This document shows positions 9,967 to 57,246 of a stretch of DNA of 64,000 bases, piece by piece. The position numbers were made by a program, and so were the translations under genes. The notes under the pieces were generated by a model. It was not told where the DNA came from, did not search any database, and saw only the letters and a list, made by a program, of their open reading frames with translations. The DNA comes from Sipunculus nudus (taxonomy: Eukaryota > Annelida > Sipuncula > Golfingiida > Sipunculidae), in the NCBI GenBank assembly GCA_026874595.1, contig CM049319.1, forward strand, positions 4,432,601-4,496,600, written 5' to 3'. Numbering within the stretch: position 1 is the stretch's first letter; each line of letters starts with the position of its first letter.

Positions 9967-12900
9967 GTGTTTGCATTTGGCTTTTATGTATTATCTGTGT
10001 TTTGTGATGCTGATGTTTTTGTTTAAATTAGACCAGTTAAGTTTCCATTATTTTGCCATTATTAATGCAAGCACATGGTTTTGTGAACCACAAATTCATA
10101 TCATAACTTGATAAGATTGTCACTGAAATCATTTCAATAACTTGTTTCCCATTGCATTATCAGAGCTGCATCTAATTTCAAATACTGTTACAGGGTTAAA
10201 CTAAAAACCTTCAGTTATGTGAATTACAGTTCTTCAGTACTGTTTCACCACATCATGTCCACCTAATTTAAAGAAACATTATCTGATTGTTAACCCTATA
10301 TATCAGTTATATGTAAAATTTATTTAAGAGTTAGGTAACCTTTGTAATTTACCTGAATGAAGATCCTGGCTGTACCTCGATTCATTTTGTAATTAATATG
10401 ACGTATATTATATATGATCCAGTGACAATTTTAGTAAGAAATGTTGCACAGACAGAGGTTTTACTGTACTTGTACTGTATATTTTACACCAGAGTCATTT
10501 GATTATGTGATATGCCAGCGTCATAGAGAATATATTTTTTATTTCCAGGATTTATCAAGGTTGATAAATGACAGCAGTATTGTGCTTTACTTTTGGAAGT
10601 TTCTCTGCATTTCATCTGAACTTTTAAGTTTTCTTTCTGTAATTATTAAGGTCTTGCTAAAATTGTAATAACTGATACTGCAGTGATACAGCCTTGAGTT
10701 TTCCAAATATACAAGTGAACACTTTGAAAACTTGGCAAGTGAAGTACTAGAATATGGCTGTGAGCAGGGGCTTTGTTTATAATATTAACTTCTGATGAAC
10801 TGAATATTCCTTCAAAAGTTCAGCAGTTATGACAAGCATGACTTTCAATATCATTAACATATGTTTGTTCAGGCAATATATCATGATATATATTTTATAG
10901 CTTTCCAGCCAAATCTGTTTTAAGCCATTGTGAGACATGCAAGGTTAGTACAGGCATGTTAAACTTAACAAATGTAATACACAGTGAGTACACAAAGTTT
11001 TAATTCTCAGAATACTGAGGTATTGAATAATTTAATGACATTTAAGTACATACAAGGACAACAAGGTACATGTTAGTGCAGTGGTCAAAATGACAAGTGC
11101 GTGGTATAAAATTAACTCAGGGAAATGATGAAATGTTGAAAGTTGTCCTCATAAATAAATATGTGCAAATCTGTCTGTGTTCTATTATGTTTCAGTCCAC
11201 TGGTCTCACACACATACAAAGCAGTCTAGGGCTGCTCACTTATCAGTGTTGAATGTATATGTACCTGTACCGAAGGTGTATAGGTGTATAGCATGCTTTC
11301 TCTGTCTGTCTGGTTCTCTATGTTGCTGCCTCTATCACTCCTAACACTCACACCAACCTGACTACTGCAGTCCCAATTAATCCAAATTACTCACCGAACC
11401 CATCTTGCAAGAGACACCAAAAATCAAGGCATTGTTAGGTAAATAGTTTTACTATATAGTTCATATTCATAAATACATGTATACAAGTCTAGTTTCACAG
11501 TGATACATAATTTTACCCAACATGAACCTGATGCATGAGATGACAGCTTTTGCTGACTGAAGGCAAGGTGATCACATATTTTCTAAAGGCAGTAAAGTTG
11601 GTTCATCTGGTAAAAACTATTTACTTCTGTGAATATTCTTATACAGTTAATTGCTCTTTCTTATCCTAATTCTTACACTTCTCTAGTCTTCTGACAACTC
11701 TTTATTCTCTCTAAGAATACATCTTATTTAATCTGCTACAACAACCAGTACAATCTGTAATGTAATGAGTGACACACGTATAGGGTGCATGTATATAAAT
11801 ATATTTTAAACTAGGGCAGTTTCCTACCATAGTAATCCAATAATCCTCAGACGAGAATGGAATAACGTTTTCTTGTACGAGTTCAGATTTTCTTGCCATT
11901 CAAAACATTTCTCTCTTGGATCATGCATTTTCAGCATATTTTACCACAAGACCAATTAACAACAGCCATACAACAATCACTCATGGATTCAAAGCTGAAT
12001 AGGGAATATGGTTCATATTGAAAAAATGAGAAAAAGCTAGTATTATTTTATACTTAAGCACACCTAAATTCTGATCTGAACTGGAACTCCGGGGAAAACT
12101 GCATGAATCTGAATTGACAGCAATTCAGACCAAATTAATTAGAATTTTAAGTCCACAGGCATGAATGGAGCTGAATTGAACAAATGTTCCAGCTCAGATA
12201 TTTTTCCAATTGTGGCTCATTAAGCCTCATTCCATCCGATAGGGAGCTTAATAGGGAATGATAAGTTTATTTCTGTATCCATGTTTGGGTAAAAATATTT
12301 TATTGGATGGACCTACTAAGGTTCCCCCTGAGTGCATAACTTTATTAAAAACAATACTTTCATTTTTTTCTTTGTTCCACAATTTTCTGTTTGTACTATA
12401 TCTTCAACATGGTTGATTTTCAAAATCTGCCATTTTGGGCACAATATTAGTCCAAGGTCACAAATCTGCACCTGATATTTAATTTTGACCATGACCTTCC
12501 CCAGGTCGTACACCCCACAGCCGATTCCCCTCAACTGAGTTAAGTGTATCAGCACACTTGCCAATGAAATCTCTCATTATCAGAAAATTGAATTTTAATT
12601 TAATAAAAAAAGAATTTGATTGAATTTGAACTGATATTCCAACCTTATTTTCCAAAAGGAAGTGACTGGATATAAATTAAAAACCTTTTTATGTCTAGAG
12701 GTTACTATTGATACCCTGTTAATTTTATACTAGAAACATTAGGGAGAGAGTCAAGATAAGCTTTAAGTAGCTTGCACTTAATCCCATTGATGTCTGTACC
12801 ATAAGATATGTGCATATTCAATAAAATATCTCAAACAAACCCTGTTAATGGACCAATAACTGATTAATTGCTATAGTCAGCATGACTTAAGGTCAGGAGA

Positions 12901-13241
12901 GTTTAAGTATTTAACTGATGAAAGAACCAGATTTTTGGCTATATAGCACCTTTCTTTATCAAGTCCCCACACACAATACAAATGGTCAATTTGTCATGAT
13001 GCTCAGCTGAATCAAACACATTACTAAAGGTCCTTATACTGGATCCATCTTTTATGATGCCAAGCAAACACAACAGTAACGACCGTAAACACCCAGGTTA
13101 ACCAAGAGGCCAGACAACGGGTGTTAATGTAACCAACTACCGTTAGGTGGTGCCATAACAGATCAAATGTAGATCATAAGTGAGCTAATTTGGGATTTGA
13201 GACTCCCAAAAAGTTTACATAGATGTGTCTACAAATTATTT
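9967..13241. other. Intergenic region between the convergent genes, no gene seen
   Basis: AT-rich unique DNA. At about 12070-12203 there is a short inverted pair ('atctgaactggaac' against 'gttccagctcagat') that could be a small MITE. The short ORFs match nothing I recognise. Confidence 0.5.
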
Positions 13242-13640
13242 CACAGAGAACCAGGAACTGCCAGCATGTGAAGTTTGAATTTCTTGGTTCTTGCTGTAAC
13301 AATTTTAGTCCTTATAAGGTTTTGCTGCATTACTCTTGAGAATAAAGGTCACAGTGACCTAATTTTTGATTTCCACAGAGAACCTGCCAGCATATGAACT
13401 TTGAACTTCTGAGTCTTGCTGCAACAATTTGTCCTTCTAAGGATTTGCTACATAACTCTGAGAATATAGGTCACAGTGACCTAACTTTTGTTTTCCACAG
13501 AGAACCTGCCAACATAGGAAGTTTGAACTTCATGAGTCTTGCTGTAACAATTTGTGTCCTTTCAAATTTTTGCTGCATAACTCTGAGAATGTAGGTCAAT
13601 TTGACCTACTTTTTGGTTTCCACAGAGAACTTATAAGGAC
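13242..13640. repeat. ~125-bp tandem repeat carrying three AGGTCA-nnn-TGACCT palindromes
   Basis: 'cacagagaac' recurs at 13242, 13374, 13496 and 13621. Each of the three units contains a full inverted AGGTCA repeat with 3-bp spacing, at 13346-13360, 13468-13482 and 13593-13607. This is the consensus of an estrogen-response-type nuclear receptor site. It lies about 0.8 kb downstream of the cyclase stop codon. Function is not shown; it may simply be repeat sequence. Confidence 0.85.
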
Positions 13641-14438
13641 CTGGCAGCATGTGAATTTCAAACTGGATCAAGTCTATATAGCTACACCTGGACAATAATA
13701 TCATGGCACTAGAGTTTAATTACAATACCATCAGGTGACTAAATATACACACTGTTACATAAACACATCAATCACACACCCTGAGATAGCAGGAAAATAA
13801 ATAAATTAATTCTCATCCTGAGTGTACATTTGCAGGCAGAATATTCCAGGTTCTCAAACACTGAAGGCATCATTGATATAAAGTCCTGTTAAGTCCTCTA
13901 GAACGAACAATACAATACTCTGCGTCCTCCCATGTAATGCTACTCTGGTGAAAGCTACATCCCATAATACAGGACCCACTACATTGACAAACAAGATCCT
14001 TCTCTGGATTTTGGCTATAATTCCCTCCAACTTTTTGTTTGAACTGGGTGCTAGAATATGCAGGATAACAATTACCAAATCTGTAATAAATCTTCATCAC
14101 CTACTTTTAAGTGATCTAAGTGATTTAAGTACCAGGTGCTCAGAGTCTCTTGGCCACATCATTCCTACTCCAAGCCCTGTAACTACAGCTACTTTAATAG
14201 ATGACACTTTTCTTCATGAGGTATTTTTAATAGCAGCATATCGCTAGTTTGTGTCATAAGAGTGACGATACAAATTGCATTACATATTTGCAAGGTATAT
14301 TTCTTGCTTCCTTTTAATAACTCCTCTACTGTTCATTCTTTCATTGCAACATACTTCATGAAAATAAAATGTCCACTGATTGCAAATTTCAATGGGACAT
14401 GGGGCTAGAAGATGCTGCGTATGGACAAAATGTCTATC

Positions 14439-47343
<32,905 letters not shown>

Positions 47344-47382
47344 GATACCGGGTGAGTGCTGGCCTTGATACAACACGGAACA
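47344..47382 (-). other. Cyclase 5' UTR segment (or N-terminal extension) after a splice acceptor
   Basis: Acceptor TTTGTTTCAG precedes 39 bp that are open in frame with the MYGM start. They are probably untranslated, because homologues begin at MYG. Confidence 0.7.
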
Positions 47383-47589
47383 CTGAAACAAACAAAACAC
47401 AAACTTAGCACACAGAACATATTTTGATATTTCAATGATAAGGAAAACAATCCTAATGGATCAGATCTTTTATCGTGTCGACATGTGGTGACACTTACTC
47501 ACTGACAAACAACCAACTCACAGGTAAAAACATAACCGCCTTGGTAGAAATCTGTCACCCTTTTATTTCTTTTGAAAATATTTAGTTAT

Positions 47590-47975
47590 TTGAGGTAGCT
47601 GCCTCCATTGCTAGCTGAACTAAATATGTATGTCTGCAGAATTCCATTCCATTTTCAGGCTACATGACAGGGCAATAGCACATGCTTGATCCTCTCATTT
47701 TATTTCCCAATGTTAACCAGGCCCAGTGACTACTGCATCTGCGGGCACATGGGAGTATTTGTCCCCATTGGTGGGTCAAACCACCAAGGAACCCTTGAAA
47801 GGTGCACTTGTTTGTGATTGAAACACAGCCATTGGGCATTGCTTTCCCATTAAGCCTGCAAAGCGCTAACCCTGGTTGGGGGCCAACCATGAAAAATCCC
47901 ACTCTCAGCTGAGATTAAAACTCACAATCTCTCACCTGTAAGTCCTGTGCTCTCCTCCCAGACCACAGAAGCTGG
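47590..47975 (-). mobile_element. tRNA-derived SINE, copy 2
   Basis: Body matches 30340-30705 on the same strand. The tRNA-like head is more degraded ('gtgagttttaatctc' as B box). It lies about 200 bp upstream of the first recognised cyclase exon. Confidence 0.7.
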
Positions 47976-49787
47976 TCACATAATGCTCCTTTACTTATAT
48001 ATAAATCTGGCTGATCCCACACACATTCACTTTCCAATGCTCACCTTACCAAATTTCTTTTAATATTTCACAGGTAAAGAGTCCTGTTGGCTGCTACAAA
48101 AAAAATCAAACACCTATTACACCCCTAAAGCTCCTTGTATTATTTCCGATTGTAAGGGTCCAAATGTCCTCTACAAAGACGAACTCAACGGCTCACAGCT
48201 AGCAGACAAAGAAACATGTCCACCTGAAGAGGATTCATTCACTCCTTTTATTTAAAGATGGTTCAACTTATTCTGAAACAGATGCTTCCCACTTATAGTA
48301 GGATGGCTGACATATCAAGGCAGAAAACTTGAATGATTATTACTTCTTAACCAGGTTCTATACTATTTCAGAATATCAGATTACTCCTGTGAACTATTGA
48401 TTGACAGAACATTTTGTACAGGAGCAAGACTTCAATGAATCCAATGGAATCAAAATTAAATGAACAATCAAATTACTAAAAATTTCAAGGATTAAACTGC
48501 AGATCTTAATAGTTCTTCATTTAAGTTGTTATATTTGCTGGTAAAATGTCAAAAATTATTCTGGAAAACGTATGGTGCAGAGCAAATAATTAAATCACAG
48601 ACAGATCTTTTAACACTAAATACCACAGACTTAAAGTGTTACATTTAATAGGCTGTACAGAAAGGCATACATGTATTGTACAATCATACTTACCTTTTCA
48701 AACAAAACAGCACATAACACTTATGCAATATGCCTTGTTAATCTATAACCACAAGTTTATCCAGGATTAAGCAGTAACTGCTCCTTGTGGACTGACTAGG
48801 CTGACTGAAATAGCTACTACACAGACCAGACCTGGGGGGATTAGTAACTGTAACAGGCGTACGTGCAAATGTTCATGATTTTTCAAGTTCACAGGTGAAC
48901 TCAGTACCATGTCCCCTGAACAGCTAGCATGAAGCACTGCAATACACACACTTTTCTTCTTTACAACTGCTGTTATATAAAGATTATAGTGCTTGGTGAT
49001 TAAAAAAAATATTATCTTAAAACTGCACTTCTGCATATGTCTACTCTTTTTTATTGAACATGCTTTAATTATCATATGCTGATCATTTTGAAAATTTCAA
49101 TCTGTCATAAAGGTGACAGTGGTAAAGGGATTCTTCAATGTGGAACACTTTGTAAGCTGGTATCAATTTTTCTAGAAACCTTCACCTTTTCACCACAGTT
49201 CAGATTTCTCTTTTGGAACTTTTTAAAACTGGTTCAATGGAATAAGATATGAGCATATACTACAGCCACAGAGAATGGAATTCTTAATGATGATAAAATG
49301 GATTTTAAAAATTTATATATATATAGTATCAATATAGTCCCAATCTGTAGTGATGACATATACAGTATGTACAGCTTTGTTATGACCAAAACCTACATGA
49401 CCACTTTTCCGTATAACATTTATAAAGCTAAAATAAAAAGGCCGCTTTTTGTAGCTGAATGTTAACATATGTAAGCATTTGAATCACTTTTCTTACACAT
49501 GAGTAGAGTTCAGCATGGGCAATAACTGTGGCATAAAGCCCAAGTGGGTACTCGTACCAGAAGGGCCTTGTGCTACATTTCTCAGACAGGTTTAATATTG
49601 TATATGGCGGTCATTTCTTCAAGTGTTATAGCCTTCAAATCAACAATGCCCATAATTACTGATGTATTAATTATAAATGTATTCATCTTTTGATTATTGT
49701 GTCACTTAGTATGTTTAGAACATATATAGAGTAAACCATATTTTTAAGGAGTCATAAAAAATGCATCCCAATATATTTCACTTACAA
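47976..49787. other. No gene recognised
   Basis: AT-rich DNA upstream of the first recognised cyclase exon, probably an intron or 5' flank. Confidence 0.4.
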
Positions 49788-51427
49788 CTAGAATACGGGT
49801 AGTCGACAAGCGACTACTTGTATCCGCCTAAATCAGAGTGGAACGGGTGAAGTGTTGCATATCAGCATGGATGTCTGCAGCCAAATTGTGTATGTAGGTT
49901 GCGCTACCTACCAAAAAATCCAGAAAGCCGTCCAAGTTGTATACATATGCAAAATTTAAGGCAGATAAGTCAAACTACTATATTGTATATGAGTGATTTT
50001 TGCCCTTGGCAGACAAACAGATGGACGCTGTGCAAAAAAGGGTTGCAGGTGGCGCCACCAGTTAAGCGTATGATAAAGAGCTTTGTGAGAACTATACACA
50101 TGCAAAATTTTGGCCCAATTGGTCAAACAGTTCCCTAGATATGAGCTTGGATGTCTGCAGCGTAAACTTGATTGTAGGTGGCGCCACCTGTCATAAAATC
50201 AGAAAAGCTATCCAGGATGTATAAGCATGCAGAACTCAGGTGAATTAGTCAAACCACTGCAGAGATATGAGTGATTTTAACCCAAGGCAGACGAACAGCT
50301 GGACACTGTGCAAACATGGTTGCAGGTGGCGCCACCATTTTTTGTGTATGTTATAAAGCTCTCCAAGGGCTACATTTGTGCAAAAAAATTTTCCTGATCA
50401 ATCAAACGGTTCCTGAGATATGAGCTTGGATGTCTGCAGCGTAAACATGAATGTAGGTGGCGCCACCTGTCATAAAATCAGAAAAGCTATCCAGGATGTA
50501 TACGCATGCCAAATTTCAGGTGAATTAGTCAAGTCACTGCAGAGATATGAGTGATTTTAACCCAAGGCAGACAAACAGATGGACACTGTACAAACATGGT
50601 TGCAGGTAGCGGCACCATTTTTGGTGTATGTTATAAAGCTCTCCAAGGGCTACATTTGTGCAAAAGAATTTTCCTGATCGGTCAAACGGTTCCCGAGATA
50701 TGAGCTTGGATGTCTGCAGCGTAAACGTGAATGTAGGTGGCGCCACCTGTCATAAAATCAGATAAGCTATCCAGGATGTATACGCATGCCAAATTTCAGG
50801 TGAATTAGTCAAGTCACTGCAGAGATATGAGTGATTTTAACCCAAGGCAGACGAACAGATGGACACTGTGCAAACATGGTTGCAGGTGGCGCCACCATTT
50901 TTGGTGTATGTTATAAAGCTCTCCAAGGGCTACATTTGTGCAAAAGAATTTTCCTGATCGGTCAAACGGTTCCCGAGATATGAGCTTGGATGTCTGCAGC
51001 GTCAACGTGAATGTAGGTGGCGCCACCTGTCATAAAATCAGAAAAGCTATCCAGGATGTTTGCGCATGCCGAATTTCAGGTGAATTAGTCAAGTCACTGC
51101 AGAGATATGAGTGATTTTAACCCAAGGCAGACAAACAGATGGACACTGTGCAAACATGGTTGCAGGTGGCGCCACCATTTTTGGTGTATGTTATAAAGCT
51201 CTCAGAGGGCTACATTTGTGCAAAAAAATTTTCCTGATCGGTCAAACGGTTCCCGAGATATGTGGGTTTATGTGTGGAAACAGACGCACAAACGGACGCA
51301 GAGCGCAGAGGAAAGGTCAGAGGTCAAAACAAAATCGGGGCGCAGCAGTTCACATGTGACCCGAACATAATCCCGGGTTTCGGAAAATTCCGCCCAGCGG
51401 TTACGGAGGAGTTCTCCGGACACCTAC

Positions 51428-51461
<34 letters not shown>

Positions 51462-51508
51462 CCAGCTGAAAACATAGTATCCGCAAAACTCTGTTTTGGC
51501 GGATACAA
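49788..51508 (-). mobile_element. Helentron-like family A, near-complete copy, 1.72 kb
   Basis: Plus-strand left edge: CTAGAATACGG, hairpin GTAGTCG-acaag-CGACTAC (49799-49817), then 'cttgtatccgcc'. Right edge: 'ggcggatacaa' at 51498-51508. The interior has clear 280-bp units ('ggtggcgccacctgtcataa' at 50457, 50737 and 51017). A (GGC)n run of about 30 bp is at 51429-51459. Host bases are aa on the left and t on the right, as in the copy at 35795. Confidence 0.85.
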
Positions 51509-54500
51509 TAAATCAATGTTGGTATAAATTATATCTCTTGGAGGCAAGAAAGAATTGTCTTCCATATTACAACACTGAATGACATGTCAGTGGCTCCATC
51601 CTAGGCCTTTACAATATATGGTGTTTGTACCTCTGGTAGCTAAATTATTACCTTGTGTCTGATGGTTGAAATTAAATCAAGATGTCTGAAAAAGGTTTTA
51701 TAACAGGTGTGTTTCAATAAAATTTTTGTGAGAAGTCAAATTTGGGAGTTGCACTTGTTCCAGACTGGAGGCAAAAATATTTTCTTTTCTGTTATTTACA
51801 ATCTTTTTGTTTTGGGATCTGCCTTTAATGATTATTGTTGAATGTCACTGAAAATTTGAGAAGAAGGGTTCTAGCTGGTAAGAAGTGTTTTTAATTTTTT
51901 GTTGTTGTGAGTTGGATCAGGCAAATACTGAGGCATCCCTTATAGAAATATGTTGTGCCTAAAGTGTACCCTTTTTTCCTTTTCTGTACTTTTGATGCAA
52001 ATCTTTTGTAATAAAATACCTGAAATGTACCTAAACATCAAACAAAACACTTGACCACTCACATATAACCTTTTAGATAAATAACACCCAAACATACCAC
52101 TGATTTTCAGTCAAATATCTAAAATAAAATGTAAAAATATTTATCTAGAATGTGCCCAATTGCACTTAAAAAAACCTGTCGGGAGCTGCACAATTTTCAA
52201 CCTTGAAAATGAGTAAGCTCTGTTCCTTTTAATCTTAATATAGCAAACCACTGAAGTGAGAGTTAAATTGTTTCCTACAATTTTCAAAATAAGTGAAATT
52301 CACCTTCAAAGCCTGGAAAATGCATGAAACATTTTGAGTGATTTAAAGCTTGGTGTTTGGGGAGGGGTGAGCCAGTAGTTTCCTTGAGATTAACATTGAA
52401 CTTTCTGGTGAAGGATTTCTAAAGTACAATGCAGCTCTGGAAATGCCCAAGTATAAAAACACTCAAACCATTACCAACATTTGTTCAGCTCGAGGTGCAC
52501 ATGGACTGGACTTACTAGACATAACAATAATTAACACATCTATAAAATCATTGTTTCTATAATAAATGTGTCTGCAAGTAATAGCTGGTGCTTGGCCAGA
52601 ATTTGAAAACTGACTGGCTCTAGTTTGCATGGATGTACTACATAATGAAACAAGTAAACAATCAGCCAATAGGCAATAACCGGAGCATGTAACAAACCTC
52701 AGTGTAATCAGTATACCCCTCTGTTTGACTGTTAGTAGGGTTATAATGATGTCCTTCACTTTGTGTCCCAACTGTTGATTTACAGTTACTACCTGTGCAT
52801 TCTGGCACTTCATTAATTTTTATTTTTCTTTGATGAGCTTGCACCCCAGGAAAACTTTAAAGACATGCTACAAAAAAATTAAAACAAAAATAGATGAATC
52901 CTATTTAAGGTAACTATTTCAAGAATCTATTTCCTGCGAACAAGAATAAAACATCAAAGACACACTGGGGGAACCTTACAAAATTATTATATTTCTCAGG
53001 AGTTAAAGACATAATTGAACCTAGCTTTCCTATTTATTTCTATACTCCTTTTATTAAAGACAGGTCATGGTAAATAACCATAGACATTCTTCACTTCATG
53101 AAGATAATCATATGATACAAAGGATGTAATGAATAGCCTGATAATTTTTTAACTGTAAGGCCAGGGAAAAAATAAGTTGTTTTATGGACTGTGCAGTAAT
53201 TAATGAACTGGAAGGCATTGTTTTCTGGGAAATTCAATACACAAAAATATATAAGCACAAAATGTGCTTGAAAATTACATGTATGTACCTTTATGATTAT
53301 TAAGGGATTGAGGCAAGCGAACAAATAGGGACATTTCCATCGACTTTGTGCTGATTCATATATAGAGATCCTTGAAAAATAAAAGTTCAGACTGTAGAAC
53401 AGGTTTTTTTTGTTTGGCTTATATACTGTTCATGGCAGCTGAGTGGAACTGGACCAGAAAAACTGCCTAAAACTGCACTGCTATCTATAAAGTTCATATT
53501 GTTTAATATTACTTCATGCAAATAAACAATTAAGTTATATCTGATACTGAAATATAAGATATGGATTGAGTGATAACAAAGTAAAAAACCTACCATGTTG
53601 TAATCACTAGATAATGAACATTAAGAAAACATACTTCAACCTGTTGTACAGATATGCCTGATATAATAATTGATTTTGAAACATGGATATGGAGTATAAA
53701 AGAACCAAATAAGAATATGACATTTAGCTGACAACTGATTACTGAATGGTTATCTACTTGTACAGATACACACATGATATCTGAGAGTGAAAGAGTACAG
53801 GTAGTATGAACTGTAAGGTACAAATAAGAGCCTGACATTATGCTGACCACAGGTCAACTAACTATAGCTGATTCAGTTTTATAGACAAATATGATATTTG
53901 ATAGTGAATTATTAGTACAGATCATTAGAGTACAAATCTGATGCTGACATCGTGCTAACTATCGTTAATGGAATCTGATTAACCTGACAGGGAACATGTG
54001 GTAGTGCAGGTTTCCTTAAATAGACCAACAAGTATAGTAACCACATGACAAAACAACGTAAATCACAGGGTCAATAGGGATAAATAGAGAAGACTTATAG
54101 CTGTAACTGGTTTATGAGGGGCCTGTTACAATGTGTGTATCATACTCATAAACAGTGTAATCACTTGTAACACATGTTAACTTGCAGGCAGCACTCAGGT
54201 TAACTGGGAAGAACCAATTAGAGCCAGCCAGTGGTTCTTACACCGGTACTCTATTACGTTAATGCCTGGCCACACAAACATGGCAGGTGAACTGCCAGGA
54301 GTTATCATACCAGCTACAACATAACCATTAATAAAGTCTGGTAGCCAGGCCAAACCCAATGAGAATGTGTTCATAAAATTCCTTTCTCATAAAACTTCAG
54401 AAAAGCATTTATCAAAAATCTTAATCCCTAATCATTGGGAAGATTTGGTTATAGTTTTTCTGGATAAATATTAAATATTCTTAAAAGTTTTTAATGAAGC

Positions 54501-55133
54501 ATTTACTAGTTGCATAAAAATTAGCTGTACCCATCACATATGCCTGTTATTTCATCTTATTTAGTTTATATCCTCTAGTATGAACCTAGTATCTGAAATA
54601 TTAGTCATGACAGTTAACCTGAATGCTTACCTGGTTTGTATGAGCTATGAAGTAGCTGATCCAAAGTTGCTACTGTTTGTGTAAACAACAGATTACTTGC
54701 ATCTGATGCACAGACATACGTTTACTTAACCAGATTAATCTTCTTTAATTTAAGGGTGCCATATAGTCCATCTTGAGTGATCTTGCAAGGAATGTCATTG
54801 GGGATTTAGTACTGTTTTGCCAGTTTTGTAAACAGCTTTAAGTCAAGAAGTGTAGACTATAATCTTTTCCCCTTAAAACAGGAAAAATTTGGTTAATATT
54901 AAACATCATACACATCACCTAAAATGTAGTTATTCAGAATGAAAATGTGCTACATGTCAAAACTTTTTGTTATTTTAAACTATATTGTACATCTAGAGTG
55001 ATATTGCAGGGTTTGTCAATAAGTTTTTTTTTTTACCCATTTTGTTACCTAATAGCTGTATAACTATTCATTAAGGTTGATTTTCCTCAAATTCAGTGAA
55101 TAAAAAGTCATGTGACTCTGTAACTGGAAGCAG
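51509..55133. other. No gene recognised
   Basis: Unique, AT-rich DNA. ORFs on the - strand between 52463 and 53850 lack recognisable domains, splice context or plausible composition. Confidence 0.4.
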
Positions 55134-55135
55134 AA

Positions 55136-56034
55136 CTAGAATTTCAGCAGATGCTGACAAAAGCCCCCAGCAAAAAGAACAGTGTTTATAGGTGGTTATA
55201 GTAACAAGTATGAAATTGGAGGTATATAGTACCTTTGCAAGTATGGTAAGAGTGATTTCATGCAGGACTTAGAGATCATCAAGGCATATCATTATACTAT
55301 GTTTCATAACAATCCACCCAGTGGTTCCTAAGAAATAAGCTCCTTAGTTTATTTGGAGATATCCCGCTCACAAGGCCAAAATTGAAAAATTCGATAAAAA
55401 TTCATTTAAAATCAGGAATCATAGGTGGCACCCCCAAACTTGTGCAGCAGATACAGACCATCAAGGCCAATTATCATAGTAAATTTTGTGAAAATCCACC
55501 CAATGGTTCCTGAGAAATAAGCTCCTAAGTTTTTTTTATTCTAAGCTCTGTGACCTTGAAAAGTATGTCAAGGTCACCCATCTTTAAACCTGACCAAGAT
55601 TTTGTAAATATGCATCAGCACTGAAGAAATGAAGTTCCTGTACTGAATACCTTTGGAGATATTCCAATCACTAGGCCAAAGTTTAAATTCATTTAAAATC
55701 AGAAATTTTAGGTGGCATCCCCGAACTTGTGTAGCAGGTACGGACTACTAGTCCAAATAATCATGGTAAGTTTTGTGAAAATCCACCCTCTGGTTCTGAG
55801 AAATAAGCTTCTAAGTGTTTTTCTATAATAAGCTCTAATACGTAGAAAAATAGGTCAAGGTCACCCTTCTACGAAATTTTCCCTGTTTTGTTGATATACA
55901 TCTTCACCATAGAAATTAAAATCCTACAGTGAATGCTTTTAGAGATATTCCGCTCACAAGGTAAAAGTTAACAGATGCTGGAAGGAAGGACAGACAGCTT
56001 GGGTGATGACAATAGCCCATCAGCCTAAGGGCTA
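55136..56034 (-). mobile_element. Probable Helentron-like family E with ~280-bp repeats
   Basis: On the - strand the 3' end has hairpin TCAGCA-tc-TGCTGA (55157-55144) and CTAG (55139-55136) next to TT. The interior contains three diverged units with 'aaaatccacccaatggttcc' and 'gagaaataagctcctaagtt'. The other end is near 'cagcctaagggctaaaaa'. No clear subterminal inverted repeat was found, so it is weaker than families A, C and D. Confidence 0.5.
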
Positions 56035-57185
56035 AAAATTGCTGCCAAATGCCATGTGTAACCAGAAAAGTACATCTTACTGGCCAAGCAACTGAGCACT
56101 TACAGAAGGCCCAGCTTTAAGTCAAGCAGTGTAGACCTAGCTGTTGACATTACCTCTTGCCATTAATAAATTGAGTTATTATGTGAAACACCTACAGATT
56201 GCTACATTTACAATACTGGCCTTGGACCAAGTCAAAGTCCTGCAGACTTAATCTGCCATGTCAGGGGAATCACGAAATGTTGTTTGATCAAGCTGCATGC
56301 GTCAATCAGAAAAACTTTTAATAATCATAATGGCTGTGAAAATCAGGAACCACCAACCCAGGTTACGATATTACTCTTAATAATTTTGTTTGCATCTACT
56401 TGATAACGATGTGTCTCTTAATAATAACAAGGCCACTGCAGAGCAGAGCATACAGAATCAGAATTAAACTGGAAGTATTAAACTGTAAGAAAAGTCAGTG
56501 TGAAAATCAGGACATTAAATATACCACCTATGTATCACCACAGAAGGAGAAGGGCTGAAGCATTTCTCCAATTGACAAAATACAACAACACCAAAACTGA
56601 GTTTAAAATCACCAAAATGGTATATGTCCAAATTTAGAATGATGATTAGTATATATGCTGAAAATGACCATACTGCCAGTCCTTATGTACATATATCTGG
56701 TTAAGGATATAAGAGTTGCAGGCTAATATGCTTTGCCTGTGTTAAACTTTACCTGTCTCCTTATTATACTGGGACCCTATAGCTGCTAACTAAGTGACCT
56801 GCCTATGAAGGCCTCCTTCATACCTAGCCAGCTAATAGGCAAGTGAAGTGTCTCCTACTGTATGACCCGTAGGGTACTGCCTACTTTATCAAAGGGGTGT
56901 TAATCGGTCAGTCCACTTACAGTGAAGGAAGGGTGTCTATGGAATATCCTACAAAGCACCACCAAACAGATTATTAGGTTAAAGTTCACATGAATCAATA
57001 CAGGCTTGTTATTCTGCTAAAGGAAAGTTTAGACAGCTTCGCAACCACTAGACCTGCAGCTGCTGCCACCTGGTGAGTAAAAGGAAACACACAAAGCACA
57101 TAGGCACATGTAACAGATAGGCTGAGAACCATGTTTCAAATATGTGACGCTGGGATATATTCCACACCAATAATGTAGTCCACAA

Positions 57186-57190
<5 letters not shown>
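56035..57190. other. No gene recognised
   Basis: Unique DNA without coding signals. Confidence 0.4.

Positions 57191-57242
<52 letters not shown>
57191..57242. repeat. (TA)n microsatellite
   Basis: About 26 TA units; the ORF spanning it is an artefact. Confidence 0.98.

Positions 57243-57246
<4 letters not shown>

Noticed and set aside
13854-14100. - strand ORF with 'VALHGRTQSIVLFVLEDL'
   Set aside because: Looks slightly protein-like but lies just after the cyclase stop, has no start or splice evidence and no recognised domain; probably 3' flank or repeat.
49788-51508. Family A as an ordinary TIR transposon
   Set aside because: The inverted repeat is terminal at one end but about 30 bp internal at the other, behind a hairpin, and the empty site shows no target duplication.
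52463-53850. Cluster of - strand ORFs of 60-116 aa
   Set aside because: Low-information composition, no splice sites that join them and no recognised motif.
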